Position numbers and translations under genes: made by a program. Below, in pieces: positions 1 to 11,247 of a stretch of 64,000 bases of DNA (its first letter is position 1; every line of letters begins with the position of its first letter). The DNA comes from Bombyx mori (lineage: Eukaryota > Arthropoda > Insecta > Lepidoptera > Bombycidae). A model generated the notes under the pieces. The model was given only the letters and a program-made list of their open reading frames with translations, was not told the origin of the DNA and made no database searches. The stretch spans positions 10,051,501 to 10,115,500 of the forward strand of contig NC_085127.1 in the NCBI RefSeq assembly GCF_030269925.1, given 5' to 3'.

Positions 1-133
1 GTTATGAGATTAGAAGAGCTTGTATCGGCAGGTATGGGTACTGTCATGTCGCTAGCTGGGATTTTAAAGAGGTCAACTCTTCGACGGGAAAAAAGCTGTA
101 ACTGGTATCAACGGACGTTTCTCACAGCTTCGG
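1..133 (+). other. Possible partial coding exon at the window edge
   Basis: Frame 1 is open from the first base to a TAA at 148-150, and a good splice donor (G|GTAAGG) lies at 134. The roughly 44 residues before it are protein-like and mixed in charge, with a segment G-T-V-M-S-L-A-G-I-L-K-R. Base composition is richer in G and C than the AT-rich DNA that follows. I do not recognise the protein. It could be the end of an unrelated upstream gene on the plus strand or an upstream alternative exon of unc-13, which begins 14.6 kb downstream on the same strand. No acceptor is visible because the window starts inside it. A chance open frame is also possible. Confidence 0.28.
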
Positions 134-189
134 GTAAGGGATTGATATAATTAATCATTTCATATCTATATATCTATATATAAATTATA

Positions 190-404
190 TCTATACTAAT
201 ATTATAAAGAGGAAAGATTTGTTTGTTTGTTTGTTTCGAATAGGCTCCGAAACTACTGGACCGATTTGAAAAATTCTTTTTCCATTAGAAGCCGACATTG
301 TCCCTGATGAACATAGGCTACTTTTTTTAATTTTTTTTTTAAATTTTTTTTTGGTTTCATGTGTGTTTTAATGTTTTCGTAGCGAAGCGAGGGCGGGTCG
401 CTAG
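190..404 (+). mobile_element. Short non-autonomous Helitron-like element, copy 1
   Basis: The element begins with TC after an A and ends with CTAG before a T, the boundary rule of Helitrons. It is 215 bp, with a short (GTTT) run near the start and a 3' end rich in GAAGCGAGGGCGGGTCG. Near-identical copies lie at 5198-5414 and, inverted, at 50666-50878, with the same ends. A broken piece of the same head (AAGAGGAAAGATTTG) follows at 408-450. No protein is encoded. Confidence 0.72.
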
Positions 405-2444
405 TAAATTATAAAGAGGAAAGATTTGTTTGTTTGTTTATTTCGAATAGGCTTCGATTCGAGGCTATTTCGAATAGTTGCACATCGCTGTGGGAAAACG
501 CGTATTTGTGATATTACCTCTAGCTTCCTCGAGAAATAAAAATATATTTAATCTTAAATTAATAAATAGCCCTGAAGTAGCGAAGGTAAATAAAACCATA
601 TCGATCCACAATTTTTTTGCGTAGTACTCCGAAATAATAATATTTCAGTAGTATAAGTATAACTTTATTTTAGCTATATTTTCAATTCACAAACACATTA
701 CTTTTACAGTTTTATATTTATTATGTTAAATTATAATTTATTTATAATAATTTTATAAATATTATAATTTGTATGATTGTGACTCGATACCTCGAAAATA
801 GCTAAACGGGTTTGAATGGAACTTCGCACATTAGTATTTATAATCTGAATTAACACATAACACACCGCTTATCATGATAAATGACAAGATTCGCGTAGCG
901 ATGGGTAAATCTGCTATTATAATAAATACAACAGGGTTTTCGCTGGTTATGTGAATTTAGGTACCTACAGATCTAACAGTCAACTGGTAGTTTATAATTG
1001 TGTATAAAAGGAATACCATAATAAAAACCTTTTTAGATAGATTGAATGATCCAAGCACGCAAGTGAACAATTAATGTACCACAGCTGTGTAGTTTCCATA
1101 TCCCTCGGCGTTAGAGCTGGCCGGATATCCTTGATGTCGACACTTCTAATTGAACGTTTCAAATTACTCTTTCAATGTATTATATAAATATCTATCAAAC
1201 CACTTTCAGCAAGCAAAATATTTTCGTCTATATGTCCCGATAAAAAAAACCAAAATCTAAATTATATACATCTGAATTATAAGAAAGATATTTTTGCATA
1301 AAATTACCTTATGGCTCTTTGTTTTGAGAAGTTTGCTTCGGATGTAAAGCGGATGCGTTATCAGTTCAATAACATAATTTATTATTACAATAAAGTAACA
1401 AACTGTTAGGAACTCGTAACCGTCGCATGGCACCGGAATGACACATTTTCTAAAGCTATCTCTATGATTAATAAACCCTGTAAGAATATTGAGGATAAAT
1501 ATCCTGTTAGAAATGTTTATACTCTGAGAGGCGTGGCGAAAGCGGCCGCCATCTAGTCTGCCGACGCTTGCCACTGAGGAATACTTACCAATATTGTTAT
1601 ACTTATACACTTATATGTCTGCGTACCAACTATGATGGTATCGTCAAATACATTATCGCGTGTTGATTAAAAAATTAATTTAAAAAAGGAACTCTTGTGC
1701 CCATTAATATTATTTTTATTTCAATTTAGCTAAATGTTACCAGTATTAAACTTTAAAGGAGCGTGTCAAAACAAGAAGAATAACATAAATAATGTACATT
1801 CCATTTTTGCTGAAAACTCAAAAAGCTTTCAATTTCATTTTAGTTAAAGTGATCCTATGAAAAATAAGTGAAAAGATTTAGTAGTTTCTACCATTATCAC
1901 AATGGATCTCATACATAAACTATGTACACTTATATACCGAGTTATATACCGGTGAACATCAAGATTTCAAAGGAAATGTTAAAAAGCTTTGACCTAAATA
2001 AGACTTAGCGGCTAAAAAACTTTAGATTGTAATATTACATTTGCGTGCGTACAGCGCAGCTCACATAGAACTTTAAGTCAGTTATTCAACTTATAAATTT
2101 ATTACTTGCAAGATATCATCAAGGCTGTCTTATGAAATTTAAAAAAAATCTGTAGAAGGAAGCCTAAGCGATTTGTGGTACGACTTATGGTACGTCCTTG
2201 TGCGTGTGTATTTGTGTTTGTGTGTGTGTGTTTGTGTGTGTTACCGTCCTACCAATTCCTGCTGACAAACAGTATCGGTTCCGCCATAAAATTGTGACTC
2301 CAACGCTTTGTCTCTGGCAATCGATCTAAAATGAGCCATGACTTTGTCTAAAACAATTAATGTGGAGTATTTATGTTGTATCTTAAACATTCGTCGGTAT
2401 CTTCTGAATACACGTCAAACCGTGAATTTGTTAAAATCTATATA
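405..2444. other. Non-coding AT-rich stretch
   Basis: Apart from the broken Helitron head near 408-480 and a short GT-rich microsatellite at about 2210-2240, I see no gene, RNA or clear repeat. The 117-codon frame on the minus strand at 1257-1610 lacks any recognisable domain and is not supported by codon or splice context. Confidence 0.5.
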
Positions 2445-2849
2445 TCGACGCTTGAAATGCAAACGTGACTAAGCGACAATAACTGCTTTGTACATAAATG
2501 ATAGGCAATAACCATATTCGATGCGCAATAAAAATATATTTCTAGGTCTATTAAAATCATTTCAATACTACAGATACTAGCTAGATTCTACTACAGCTAG
2601 ATTCGTTAAAATAAATTTAGTTTTCAGGTATTTCAACTTTAAATTAGTCTACTGTAAAGTTTTTTTAAATTTCTTTTTTATTGCCCTTGTAGGCAGACTA
2701 GCATACGGCCCACCTGATGGTGAGTGGTTACCGTCGCCCATGGACTTCAGCAATGCCAAGGGCAGAGCCAAGCCGCTGCCTACAAACGCAGAGTCAAGCC
2801 ACTGCCTTCACGCATTGTCGCTTAGTCACGTTTGCCTTTCAAGCGTAGA
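2445..2849. repeat. Long inverted repeat (MITE-like) with a LINE fragment inside
   Basis: The roughly 35-nt arm at 2445-2480 (core ACGTGACTAAGCGACAAT) is matched in reverse complement at 2814-2849 with one or two differences. Between the arms lies a CR1-like LINE tail. The simplest reading is a fold-back transposon into which, or beside which, a retrotransposed LINE end was placed. I see no transposase. Confidence 0.6.
2663..2797 (-). mobile_element. 5'-truncated CR1/L2-like LINE 3' end, copy 1
   Basis: On the minus strand this reads GGTAGGCAGCGGCTTGGCTC-like sequence and ends in an A-rich tail, which appears as T-rich sequence at about 2663-2690 on the plus strand. The same 100-bp tail occurs at 34617, 46230, 47160 and 48090. 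Only the 3' end is present. Confidence 0.7.
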
Positions 2850-3936
2850 TTTGTTCATTTTAAAATAATTTTATACTAATTCTTACGTGGCAACCCCCGT
2901 AGTGGTTTGCGTGATCCAACAAACACGTCATATAAGCTTGCCGGTCATTTTACCCGATAAAAAAATAGTTCGTTTCAAAGGGCTGCGACAATTTACAAAC
3001 GAAACTGCGCCTTAAATAAACCAGTGGAAGTGGAATAATAACTCGTTCTTCCAATCTATCGAACGAGTAGTAAATCGCTTTTATTAACAGCTCTGCCGTT
3101 GTATTTGATTACAAAGACATAGTTGGTTGTAGTAATGAAAAATAGTTTATTACTAACATAGATTCTACAAGCAAGGTACTGTTTTATTGTTGTTGTTTTT
3201 TTTCGAACCCAGACAAATATACGGACCATTTGTTTTGCTAGAGTTCCCCCTTTTTGTCATATTCAAACAATCGAATTTAGTTTGAATAATAACAAATCAC
3301 GAGATTTCCATTTAGCACATGTGTGCATCACGCAAAGAATAGTTAGAAACGTGAGCTATACATTCATGTACAGTGAGTGAGATTCTGATTATTACTTTTT
3401 CTGTAATTAACAGAGATTGACAATGTCATAGTCAAGTTTATCCCAATCATTTAATACGTAAAGGCAAAAAAGTCATCAACAGTCAGTACATACTATCTAC
3501 ACTAAAATGAGAAGACGTAGCCTAAAAACAACAAAAAGTACCTAATTTTTTTTTTTTTAATTCTTGTAATCCTGGTCAGAGTATTAAGTAAAGGTAATAA
3601 AATTGTTGAAATTTCATCGATTTTCATACATGTGAAAAATGACAGCTTAATGGGACATTTTGAAGTATGCGTAAATTTAAAGGTTTCCGATGGAAAGATT
3701 CACATAGTTAAGTAAGATCAGTGGTCGGTAAATTTATTAGCCAAAGAGCCAATATGAATATTAAAAAAGTTTTAAACAAAATTGGGAGACAAATCTGGTT
3801 GTTTAGTAAACTTTTATTACACTAAATAATTAGTACATTAAATCCAAATCCGCACGTAAGGAGCCAAAGACGCACGTGCGGCTCTGGAACAGCACATTGC
3901 AACCACTGCGTAAAGGTAAAAAAAAAAAAAAAAGAT
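2850..3936. other. Non-coding AT-rich stretch
   Basis: No gene or clear repeat boundary is visible. Short homopolymer runs (T at 3547-3558, A at 3919-3933) are the only simple features. Confidence 0.5.
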
Positions 3937-4300
3937 GTGTGGTGTCGTGGGACACCGGATAGGAACGAAGTTCCTTATTATAAAAATATTAATTTAAAAT
4001 TCTATTCGAGGTATATAGAAAATAAAACTGGAGGTTTCGCAACAACCCACGGTCATTCGGTAACGTGCGAACTTATTGTGGTACACTTCATTCACGGTTG
4101 TTTGCATAAGAGTTAGTGTATTGCGCAAACGAACGCTCTGAGATCGTGGTCAATGAATGATAAAAAAATATGTTATTTTTTGTACGTTATTACAAAGTTA
4201 AGTCGTACACTGTGTGCATCACTAATAAAAATCTTACGTTACGGACGTTTTTTCCCGGTTAGGGTACCCCTCCGCATTGTCCCATAAACAACTTCGTCCC
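3937..4300 (+). repeat. Hairpin-ended repeat, copy 1
   Basis: The repeat starts with two small perfect hairpins, GGTGTC/GACACC (loop GTGG) and GGAAC/GTTCC (loop GAA), right after an A run. It ends near ACTTCGTCCC, a decayed copy of the second hairpin. A second copy with the same start and end lies at 60033-60362, and a related element with the same terminal hairpins at 10772-11085. No coding capacity is seen. The class is not recognised. Confidence 0.6.
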
Positions 4301-5197
4301 AAAAACTTATCAACAAAAAATATAACTAGGGTTTACGTTCTCCTAATAACTTGCATCTCAAGCTCACTAAATCAAGTTACACACAACGTAACTGTCGAAG
4401 TATTCACGACAGGGCAGTTTAATTTATGAAATTGTCGCACCGGAAAACAGCTTGTAGACTAGATAACGTCGCATACAAGATACAAAGGGTGTGCGAGGGT
4501 GTGTACGGAGCCTCGGATATTCTAGTGCCAGTCGCCAATTGAAAATAAACCCTTTGACATTATTCATTAAGTACCAAAACGCTGTGTCAGTAACGGTGTG
4601 CCTTAGTACACAGTGAGGCGGCTTTCTTGAATAAATTAGCTACGTGAAATGGACTATTGTAATGTCGATGAATAAGTTACGGCAATTCTGACATTGTTTT
4701 CGGGCCCATGTCAAAATAACGGCCTGTTTCTAAAGTTAATTTTGTATAGATTCATCTACAACTATGCTTAATGCAAATGTGTGAATTACGTAATTAGTTA
4801 ACCTTAGACACATCAGAAATATTTATTCTAATGAATGTACATGTGTATATTAACCAAAATCACTTTTAAATGTCGCGCAAAAATTTGTCATTTGCGTTTT
4901 TTAAGTATTTCTCTTCTCTATCGTTTCTTAGATTGATAATTAGTGAATCCAGTAACATGAATGAAACAATAAAGATTAAAAATATGCCAAATTAACATTA
5001 TCCAGCTTTTTTTAACAGCCCTCGATCCTCTTCGAATAATATGAAAACTCCTGTTAAACAAAAAAAATCTAGATAATAAGTGGTATATCACTAAATGGCA
5101 CAAATCATTGAATTTTTTTTAAACATTTACTCTGAGTCATTCGTGTTGATGAAAACAATAAAGAACTCGAAAAGTCGAAAACCATAAATAATCTATA
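4301..5197. other. Non-coding AT-rich stretch
   Basis: No gene or repeat boundary seen. Small frames on either strand have no domain, no splice support and biased AT composition. Confidence 0.5.
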
Positions 5198-5414
5198 TCT
5201 ATACTTAATATTATAAAGAGGAAAGATTTGTTTGTTTGTTTGTTTCGAATAGGCTCCGAAACTACTGGACCGATTTGAAAAATTCTTTTTCCATTAGAAG
5301 CCGACATTGTCCCTGATGAACATAGGCTACTTTTTTTTAATTTATTTTTTATTTATTTTTTTGGTTTCATTTGTGTTTTAATGTTTCCGAAGCGAAGCGA
5401 GGGCGGGTCGCTAG
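5198..5414 (+). mobile_element. Short non-autonomous Helitron-like element, copy 2
   Basis: It has the same 5' TC start and 3' CTAG end as 190-404, nearly identical through its length and in the same orientation, with A and T at the flanks. The close match to copies 1 and 3 suggests recent spread. Confidence 0.75.
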
Positions 5415-5954
5415 TATAATTATAAACACGACTAAAATGAAAAAAAATACAGTCAGGTATTTTTACTGTCATGCATGCCATCTTAGACCTTGAATGTTGA
5501 TAATTGATCGCGTATTACGTATCAAACGTACTACGCATACTTTATTTACTTATTGGTTAGGTACCAACGTGGTATAACATCAGCGCGATACATTGCAAGT
5601 AATACAGACACTAATATCACAATGCTAACATAATTACAGGTACCGACAGTGCATGCAGTGATATAAACGGGAATGTGTAAATTTTTTAAATAAAGTCCAT
5701 ACGTGGCTCATTTGAACAGCAAAACCGGTTTCAATGTTGGCCACTAGACAGATTACGTCGATTTTTGTTTTGTAAACGCCCGAAAATCTGACACCGACGC
5801 ATGTGATTAATTTTCATGAAATGGTTTGACTCGCGGATGATCCATGCCATGTTATGCCTATATTGCGCAATTTTTTGACGATTTTTTCGTGTTAAGTTTA
5901 GATTACAAATGACATTTTGAATTGTGTTTATGACTTATGTAGACATTTTAACTT
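5415..5954. other. Non-coding stretch
   Basis: Nothing recognisable as a gene or repeat. Confidence 0.5.
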
Positions 5955-6176
5955 GACGACCCGCCCTCGCTTCGCTTCGGAAACTGTAATTTATTATTGA
6001 TTTCTCCACTATTTATTGGATGTTATTATACATATAAACCTTCCTCTTCAATCACTCTATCTATTAAAAAAACGCATCAAAATCCGTTGCGTAGTTTTAA
6101 AGATTTAAGCATACATAGGGACAGACAGATATAGGGACAGAGAAAGCGACTTTGTTTTATACTATGTAGTGATTTA
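5955..6176 (-). mobile_element. Helitron-like element of a second subfamily
   Basis: On the minus strand it begins TCACTACATAGTATAAAACA, a start I recognise as widespread in Lepidoptera, and ends with the GAAGCGAGGGCGGGTCG motif also found at the 3' ends of the 190-404 family. Shared 3' ends with different 5' bodies are typical of Helitron families. The exact 3' boundary is unclear because CTAG is degraded. Confidence 0.55.
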
Positions 6177-7633
6177 TCGTTTTACGGCTCGACATGAAGA
6201 ATGTGTTTGTTAGCATAATCAAAATGCGTCGCGTCAGTTAGGATTGAATAAAACAGTTTTATGCAAAATTGTATTCAATAACTGACTAATTCCTGATTTA
6301 TGGGGGCTTTTGAGCTCTGGTAACCCATCGAACTCGAGATGAGCCGTAAAATTCATCCAACCGCCTAGCAGAATAATAAAAAAACCAAGAACACATGAAA
6401 CTTCACAAACTCTAGTTTTACAAATGTCTTTATTCGATTGTCCTTCGAGAGAGATAATATTTGCTCCTCATTTGTCGTAGAAAGGTTGTTGACACAGGCG
6501 ACCAGGGATCGCAGCTTGCCGCTGACGAAACGAAAAAAGTCAGCAGCCCGTGGAGGTGTGGTTTACGTGCAAAGAAGTAGGTCACAGTCGAAAATTTGTT
6601 TCTGTAAATTTTGTATGTGTTGCAAAGGATTATTATTTTATATACCTTATTTGGGGGATGAACGGTCGATTACCACTTGAACGTTCGAAGGATCAGTTGA
6701 ACGGTCAATTCGTTCTTTTGTCGACTATTTTTATATGTATATGAGAACGGTCGCTTCGTTCTTTTTTGTCTTTTTGTGTCTTTTTTTAAGGACGTCAAAA
6801 AATGTACAGCGTGCCGCTGAATCACATACGCCCTCGTTCCATTTTTTTTCGAATTCTTGTCAAGTCTCTGTCTAAGTCTGTGTCTATGTGTAGTCGTTGT
6901 AGTTCTAATGTCCTGTCAAAGAGGTTGCACGCCACGACAGGGGTAGAGAACATTTTTGATGCTTAAATAATATACGTAGTTTTAAAAACAAAAAAAAACA
7001 CATCTAGCCTAAACATATCTAACAAATTCATTTCATCCTTTTTTATCCTGTTGACAGGATATTGGAACGAAGCTATAAAATGATTGCCCTATCATTGGTC
7101 CTTGACGCATGGCAAATTTTCAAGCTGATCAAACGTCTTAAAGTCGGTGAAGATGTTGTTCAAATATTCCGTTAGATACATACGAAGCTAATAAGAACGT
7201 GTTAAGAAAAGGGACTGTTTTAGTGTTTAATATTAACCTATTTTTTGTTTGCAAACTTTGAATTGTTGTGATTGCAATGTGACAACGATGATTTTTTGTC
7301 TTAAAATACTATGTATTTTCATCAGGAGAAAATATGCTAACATAAAAGTACATAGTGCACATTTATTTATTTTATGTAAAACGTAATATCGGATATCTCT
7401 GACACAGGCGCTCCGAGATTTTATTACCTACCAATATTTGATTTACGTGACCTTATCACTAGGATCGGAATATTTTTCACCTAGACTGAAGCGAATGTGA
7501 GTATCAGAGAAATATGTATGAGAAAAGTAAAGAGTAGTTATTCTTTATTACGAAATTAAGATGTGAGTTCTACAGATTTGTGAATTTTAAAAGAAAAATC
7601 GCGCTTGTTGTTCTTGGTAGTTTCATTTTTTAT
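6177..7633. other. Non-coding stretch
   Basis: Frames of 60-80 codons at 6438-6744 have no domain, overlap one another in two frames and lack splice support. GAACGGTC recurs several times between 6660 and 6760, hinting at a decayed repeat. Confidence 0.45.
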
Positions 7634-7895
7634 TTTATTTTTATTGCTTAGATGTGTGGACGAGCTCACAGCCCACCTGGTGCTAAGTGGTAACTGGAGC
7701 TCATAGACATCTATAACGTAAATGCGCCGCCTACCTTGAGATTTAAATTCTAAGGTCTCAAAGTCTCAAGTATAGCTACAACGGCCGCCCCCACCCTTCA
7801 AACTGAAACGCATTACTGCTTCACGGCAGAAATAAGCAGGGCAGTGGCACCTACCCGTGCGGACTCACAAGAGGTTCTACGACCTATATGCATAA
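7634..7895 (-). mobile_element. Bm1 SINE, 5'-truncated
   Basis: On the minus strand it reads the Bm1 body (GTGAGTCCGCACGGGTAGGT, then TTCTGCCGTGAAGCAGTAAT, then the GGTGGGCTGTGAGCTCGTCC tail) and ends at a T-rich tract that is the A tail. It lacks the tRNA-like head seen in the copy at 22253-22688. It lies head to head with the plus-strand copy at 8009-8210. Confidence 0.85.
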
Positions 7896-8008
7896 TCCAC
7901 ATCACCATTCCAAACTACGGGCATGAACTTCCGTAAATTCATTTTCCATCAATACTTTTCTTAGCAACACAAATACAATTTTGTAAGTATGTAAATCAAA
8001 TTATAATG

Positions 8009-8210
8009 TGCCACTGCCCTGCTTATTTCTGCCGTGAAGCAGTATGCGTTTCAGTTTGAAGGGTGGGAGCGGCCGTTGTAACTATACTGAGACATTCGAA
8101 CTTATATCTCAAGGTGGGTGGCGCATTTAAGTTATAGATGTCTATGGGCTTCAGTGACCACTTAACACCAGGTGGGCTGTGATCTCGTCCACTCATCTAA
8201 GCAATAAAAC
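8009..8210 (+). mobile_element. Bm1 SINE, 5'-truncated, inverted relative to its neighbour
   Basis: Same family as 7634-7895 but on the plus strand, from TGCCACTGCCCTGC to GCAATAAAAC. The two together form an inverted pair with a spacer of about 110 bp. Confidence 0.85.
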
Positions 8211-8639
8211 AAAAATTATCTCAGTGCGTTTTTTTCCGTCAAAATCTTTCGACAGAGCATATTCTAAAACAATCATAAGCGGTGAAATTTCGCTTACTAT
8301 TTCAAAAAAATCATGATAAAAGAGTTGATGATACACGTGAAAAACGTAGCCAGTGGATGAAATGAGTGTGAGGCGTTGTGAAGTTTTCACGGAAGCACAT
8401 TCACGCTCAAAATCGTCGGTTGACAATCCCGGCTTATACTTTCCATGCAAATGCCTCTCTCTGTATTTTTTTAACGCTTTAAACATTCTGCGCACAAAAT
8501 ATTTTCTAGCTCTTCTCATATAACGCGGCTCGTTTGAGTTTTCAGTTTGTTATTTAGCGGCTCAGAGGAAATGTAATACATTAAATATTTTACAATGAAT
8601 TGATAATCTAGCAAACAATGTGTTAAATATTTAAGAAAA
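8211..8639. other. Non-coding stretch with an unassigned minus-strand frame
   Basis: A 108-codon minus-strand frame (8193-8519) opens with a basic R-R-A-R-K-Y-F-V-R-R stretch, but it runs into the Bm1 copy at its 3' end and matches no family I know. I do not call it a gene. Confidence 0.35.
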
Positions 8640-8713
8640 CTAGTGGTCGCCCGGTAGTCGAAATTCGACTATAATTAATTGAAATTATAAGTTCGTATAT
8701 TATTATGATTCTA

Positions 8714-10020
8714 CCTAGTCAGGTCATAAATTCTGTCACATGTTTAATGTAAAATAATTGAAACAAGTTTATTCATTATGTAACCATTCATATACCAAAA
8801 TGAACTTAACAAAACATAGATTCTTATGACACTAAAGTTTATTCAAAATGACCTCCGTGATTTTGAATACAGGCCTTCAATCTGTGCCACCAGTCGTCTA
8901 TCGCAGCACGAACGAGGTCCATGTCAATATCGGCGGCTGCCTTAATCAAGGATGTCTTGAGTGACTCCAAATTGGGATGAGGCTTTGAGCACGCTTTTTC
9001 CTCCAAGTGTTGCCATATCTTGTAATCTAACGGATTCAAATCTGGACTGGAGGAGGGCCAGTCTTCGTGCCGGATGAAGTCGATTTCATGCGCCGCCAGC
9101 CAGTCTTGTGTGCTCTTCGCTCTATGAACTGGCGCCGAATCTTGTTGGAATACCCAGTGCCTGTTATTGAACATGGTATGAGAAACAGGTTCCACAAGGT
9201 TCGTCAGGACTGTATTTTGATACACAACTGCATTCGTTTTTACACCTTTCTCACAAAAATGTACCTCTGTTAAGCCCCAATAAGAAACTCCCAACCATAC
9301 CATGAGCGAGGATGGAAAATGACCTCGTTGGACACGCGGAATACGGTTGCTTGCTTCTTCACTACTGTTTGCATACACCTTATCATTTTGTTTGTTGTAG
9401 CTCCCTTCTACGGCAAAAATTTTTTCATCCGAAAAAAGAATTTCCCGATATTTTTTTCCCACGTACCGCTTCAACAAAGCGCGGCATCTCTTCAGTCTCA
9501 GGTCCATTAGACGAGCATTCAAACGATGTCCTGTTTTTCTTCGATATGCCCGAAGCCCTAAGTCTTCATTTAACACCCTTTTCACCGTGGTTCTGCTTAA
9601 CCCCATCTGAAGGGCCCACAGTTTCTGCTTACGTTTGGGATTTCTTTGAATTCACGCCTTCACAGCTTTTATCACTGCTGGAGTCCTAACAGACCGAGGG
9701 CGACCACTTCTTGACCTGTCATCTACACTAGAGTCTTCATTGTATCGTTTGATGGTACGATAAATGAATCTTTTGGTTATATTCAAATTTTTCAGTATGT
9801 TAAAAATTTGAATTGGCGCGCAACCGCAACGATGCAACGCAATAACTGCAACACGGTCTTCTTTAAGCGTGCACTCCATATTTAAAAATGAGTAAAATTC
9901 TAAAAGTATACATTTTTATTTTCATGAACAATTCGAAATTCGAATTCAATAAACTTTTTTGTGGCCAGCATTCTAAAAGAAAAGTTTTTACTGTGTGACA
10001 ATACTTATGACCTGACTAGG
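8714..10020 (-). mobile_element. maT-type (DD37D) mariner transposon, nearly intact
   Basis: Terminal inverted repeats of about 27 bp starting CCTAGTCAGGTCATAA are found at both ends, flanked by TA at 8712-8713 and 10021-10022, the expected mariner target duplication. The length of about 1.3 kb and a single transposase frame on the minus strand fit the family. The host DNA is a Helitron-like element. Confidence 0.88.
8839..9879 (-). pseudogene. maT mariner transposase with one in-frame stop
   Basis: This is a cut-and-paste transposase that binds the terminal repeats and integrates at TA. Read from ATG at 9879, the N-terminal helix-turn-helix region and R-S-G-R-P-R-S linker are followed by a TGA at about 9654-9652. 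The same frame then continues without a shift to 8839. Catalytic motifs are present: L-F-S-D-E-K (first Asp), F-Q-Q-D-S-A-P-V-H (second Asp) and S-S-P-D-L-N-P-L-D-Y, whose last Asp lies 37 residues after the second, which defines DD37D. The full length is about 346 codons, normal for the family. The stop sits where an Arg would be expected and is explained by one C-to-T change at a CpG, so the copy is probably young but dead. Confidence 0.88.
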
Positions 10021-10645
10021 TATTTTCAAAGACTATTATACTTCTATAATCACAAATTTCGCCAATACTACACTATAGAAAAACATTAATAAAGACAAAC
10101 AATATTTAATGTATTCTTAATTTGACCACAGACGTCAAGAACAAAAGTTTGGCAATAAATAAATAGTATGCATGCGTGTGTGCGTCAAATACATGGCAGT
10201 GTGTGTAATGTTTTTTTTATTGATTTAATGTATTTTTTAGGCATAATTAAAAAAAAAATTAGCATTCGGCAGTTCTTCTCTATATTCTCTATAAGTGTGG
10301 AAAATTTCATACTCCTCCGTCCGCGCAATTTTCGTAAAAAGCGCTACAAAGTTTTTCCTTCACGTATTAATATATAGATATAATAGAATTATTACGTATT
10401 TGTTTCATAATTAAACGATAATCAATTATATTTTTTGAAAATATACTATAGGACATTATTTCCCTACAGATTGTTCGATAGTGAAGGCTTCATTAAGTTT
10501 TGGCGTCATAATTCTCAGTAGTGTTCACGAAATGCGCCATCTGTGTCGGAGTTTGAACCATTGCCAACACCTGCATTCACGTTCAGGCTCGGAACACCAG
10601 CTGTAGTAATCCTCAGTCCATTTGTGCGCCGCGAACACACACCGT

Positions 10646-10761
10646 GACCGACTGTTGGCACGCGTCGACCTTATGATTTATTGATGTTTGTCATGTTAAA
10701 TCTCGTATTACTTAGCTCTTTGAACTTTGCTTTCTTAATTTTATTATTATTAGGTTTTGAT
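10646..10761 (+). repeat. Direct repeat, left copy
   Basis: About 115 bp starting GACCGACTGTTGGCACGCGT is repeated at 11248-11357 in the same orientation with only a few substitutions. The 490 bp between them hold a hairpin-ended repeat and a Bm1 fragment. Confidence 0.75.
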
Positions 10762-10771
10762 CGATTTCTAT

Positions 10772-11085
10772 TGGAACGAAGTTCCTTACGGCAGGCTTGG
10801 AGGGGATAGGGATTTTGCTGCGCGACCGAACTGAAAAAAATGTGATAGTAAAACCGTAAGAAAAAATCCGTGGAAAAAAGTGCGTGGAATAAAACCGTTA
10901 AATAAGACGTGCGCAGGCGCGACAGTCGTATACACAAGCGAGTAGTGTATAATACCTTTCTCTTTCTCCCTCTTTTTTTTCGTTCTCTCATCCCTTCTTC
11001 TATTTTGTAATTATTTTGCAAATTGTGTCGATTCTACATTAGCCGAAGGAACTTCGTTCCTACCTGGTGTCCCACGACACCACAT
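10772..11085 (-). repeat. Hairpin-ended repeat, related element
   Basis: It is bounded by GGAACGAAGTTCC at the left and by GGAACTTCGTTCC followed by GGTGTCCCACGACACC at the right. On the minus strand this gives the same two hairpins that open the copies at 3937 and 60033. The middle is unrelated to theirs. The minus-strand frame at 10671-11021 crosses the boundary and is not a credible gene. Confidence 0.55.
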
Positions 11086-11154
11086 AATTTTATTACGTCT
11101 TTCTTAATTTATGTTTTTTTTTTTTATTATTAGGTTTTGATTGTTTTTTATATT

Positions 11155-11247
11155 TATATTTTTATTGCTCAGATTGGTGGACGAGCTCACAGCCCACCTG
11201 GTGTTAAGTAGTTACTGGAGTCTTTAGACATCTACAACGTTAATGCC
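11155..11247 (-). mobile_element. Bm1 SINE fragment
   Basis: About 90 bp of the 3' end of Bm1 (GACGAGCTCACAGCCCACCT on the plus strand) broken off where the right direct repeat begins. Confidence 0.75.

Larger units (their letters stand above)
8640..10378 (-). mobile_element. Helitron-like element split by a maT mariner
   Basis: On the minus strand it starts TCTATATATTAATACGTGAA (ending at 10378) and finishes with CTAG at 8640-8643. Removing the mariner at 8714-10020 leaves about 430 bp, which matches the uninterrupted plus-strand relative at 12637-13038 (402 bp) in its ends and in its internal GGAGGAGTATGAAATTTTCC block. The mariner therefore inserted later. Confidence 0.7.
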
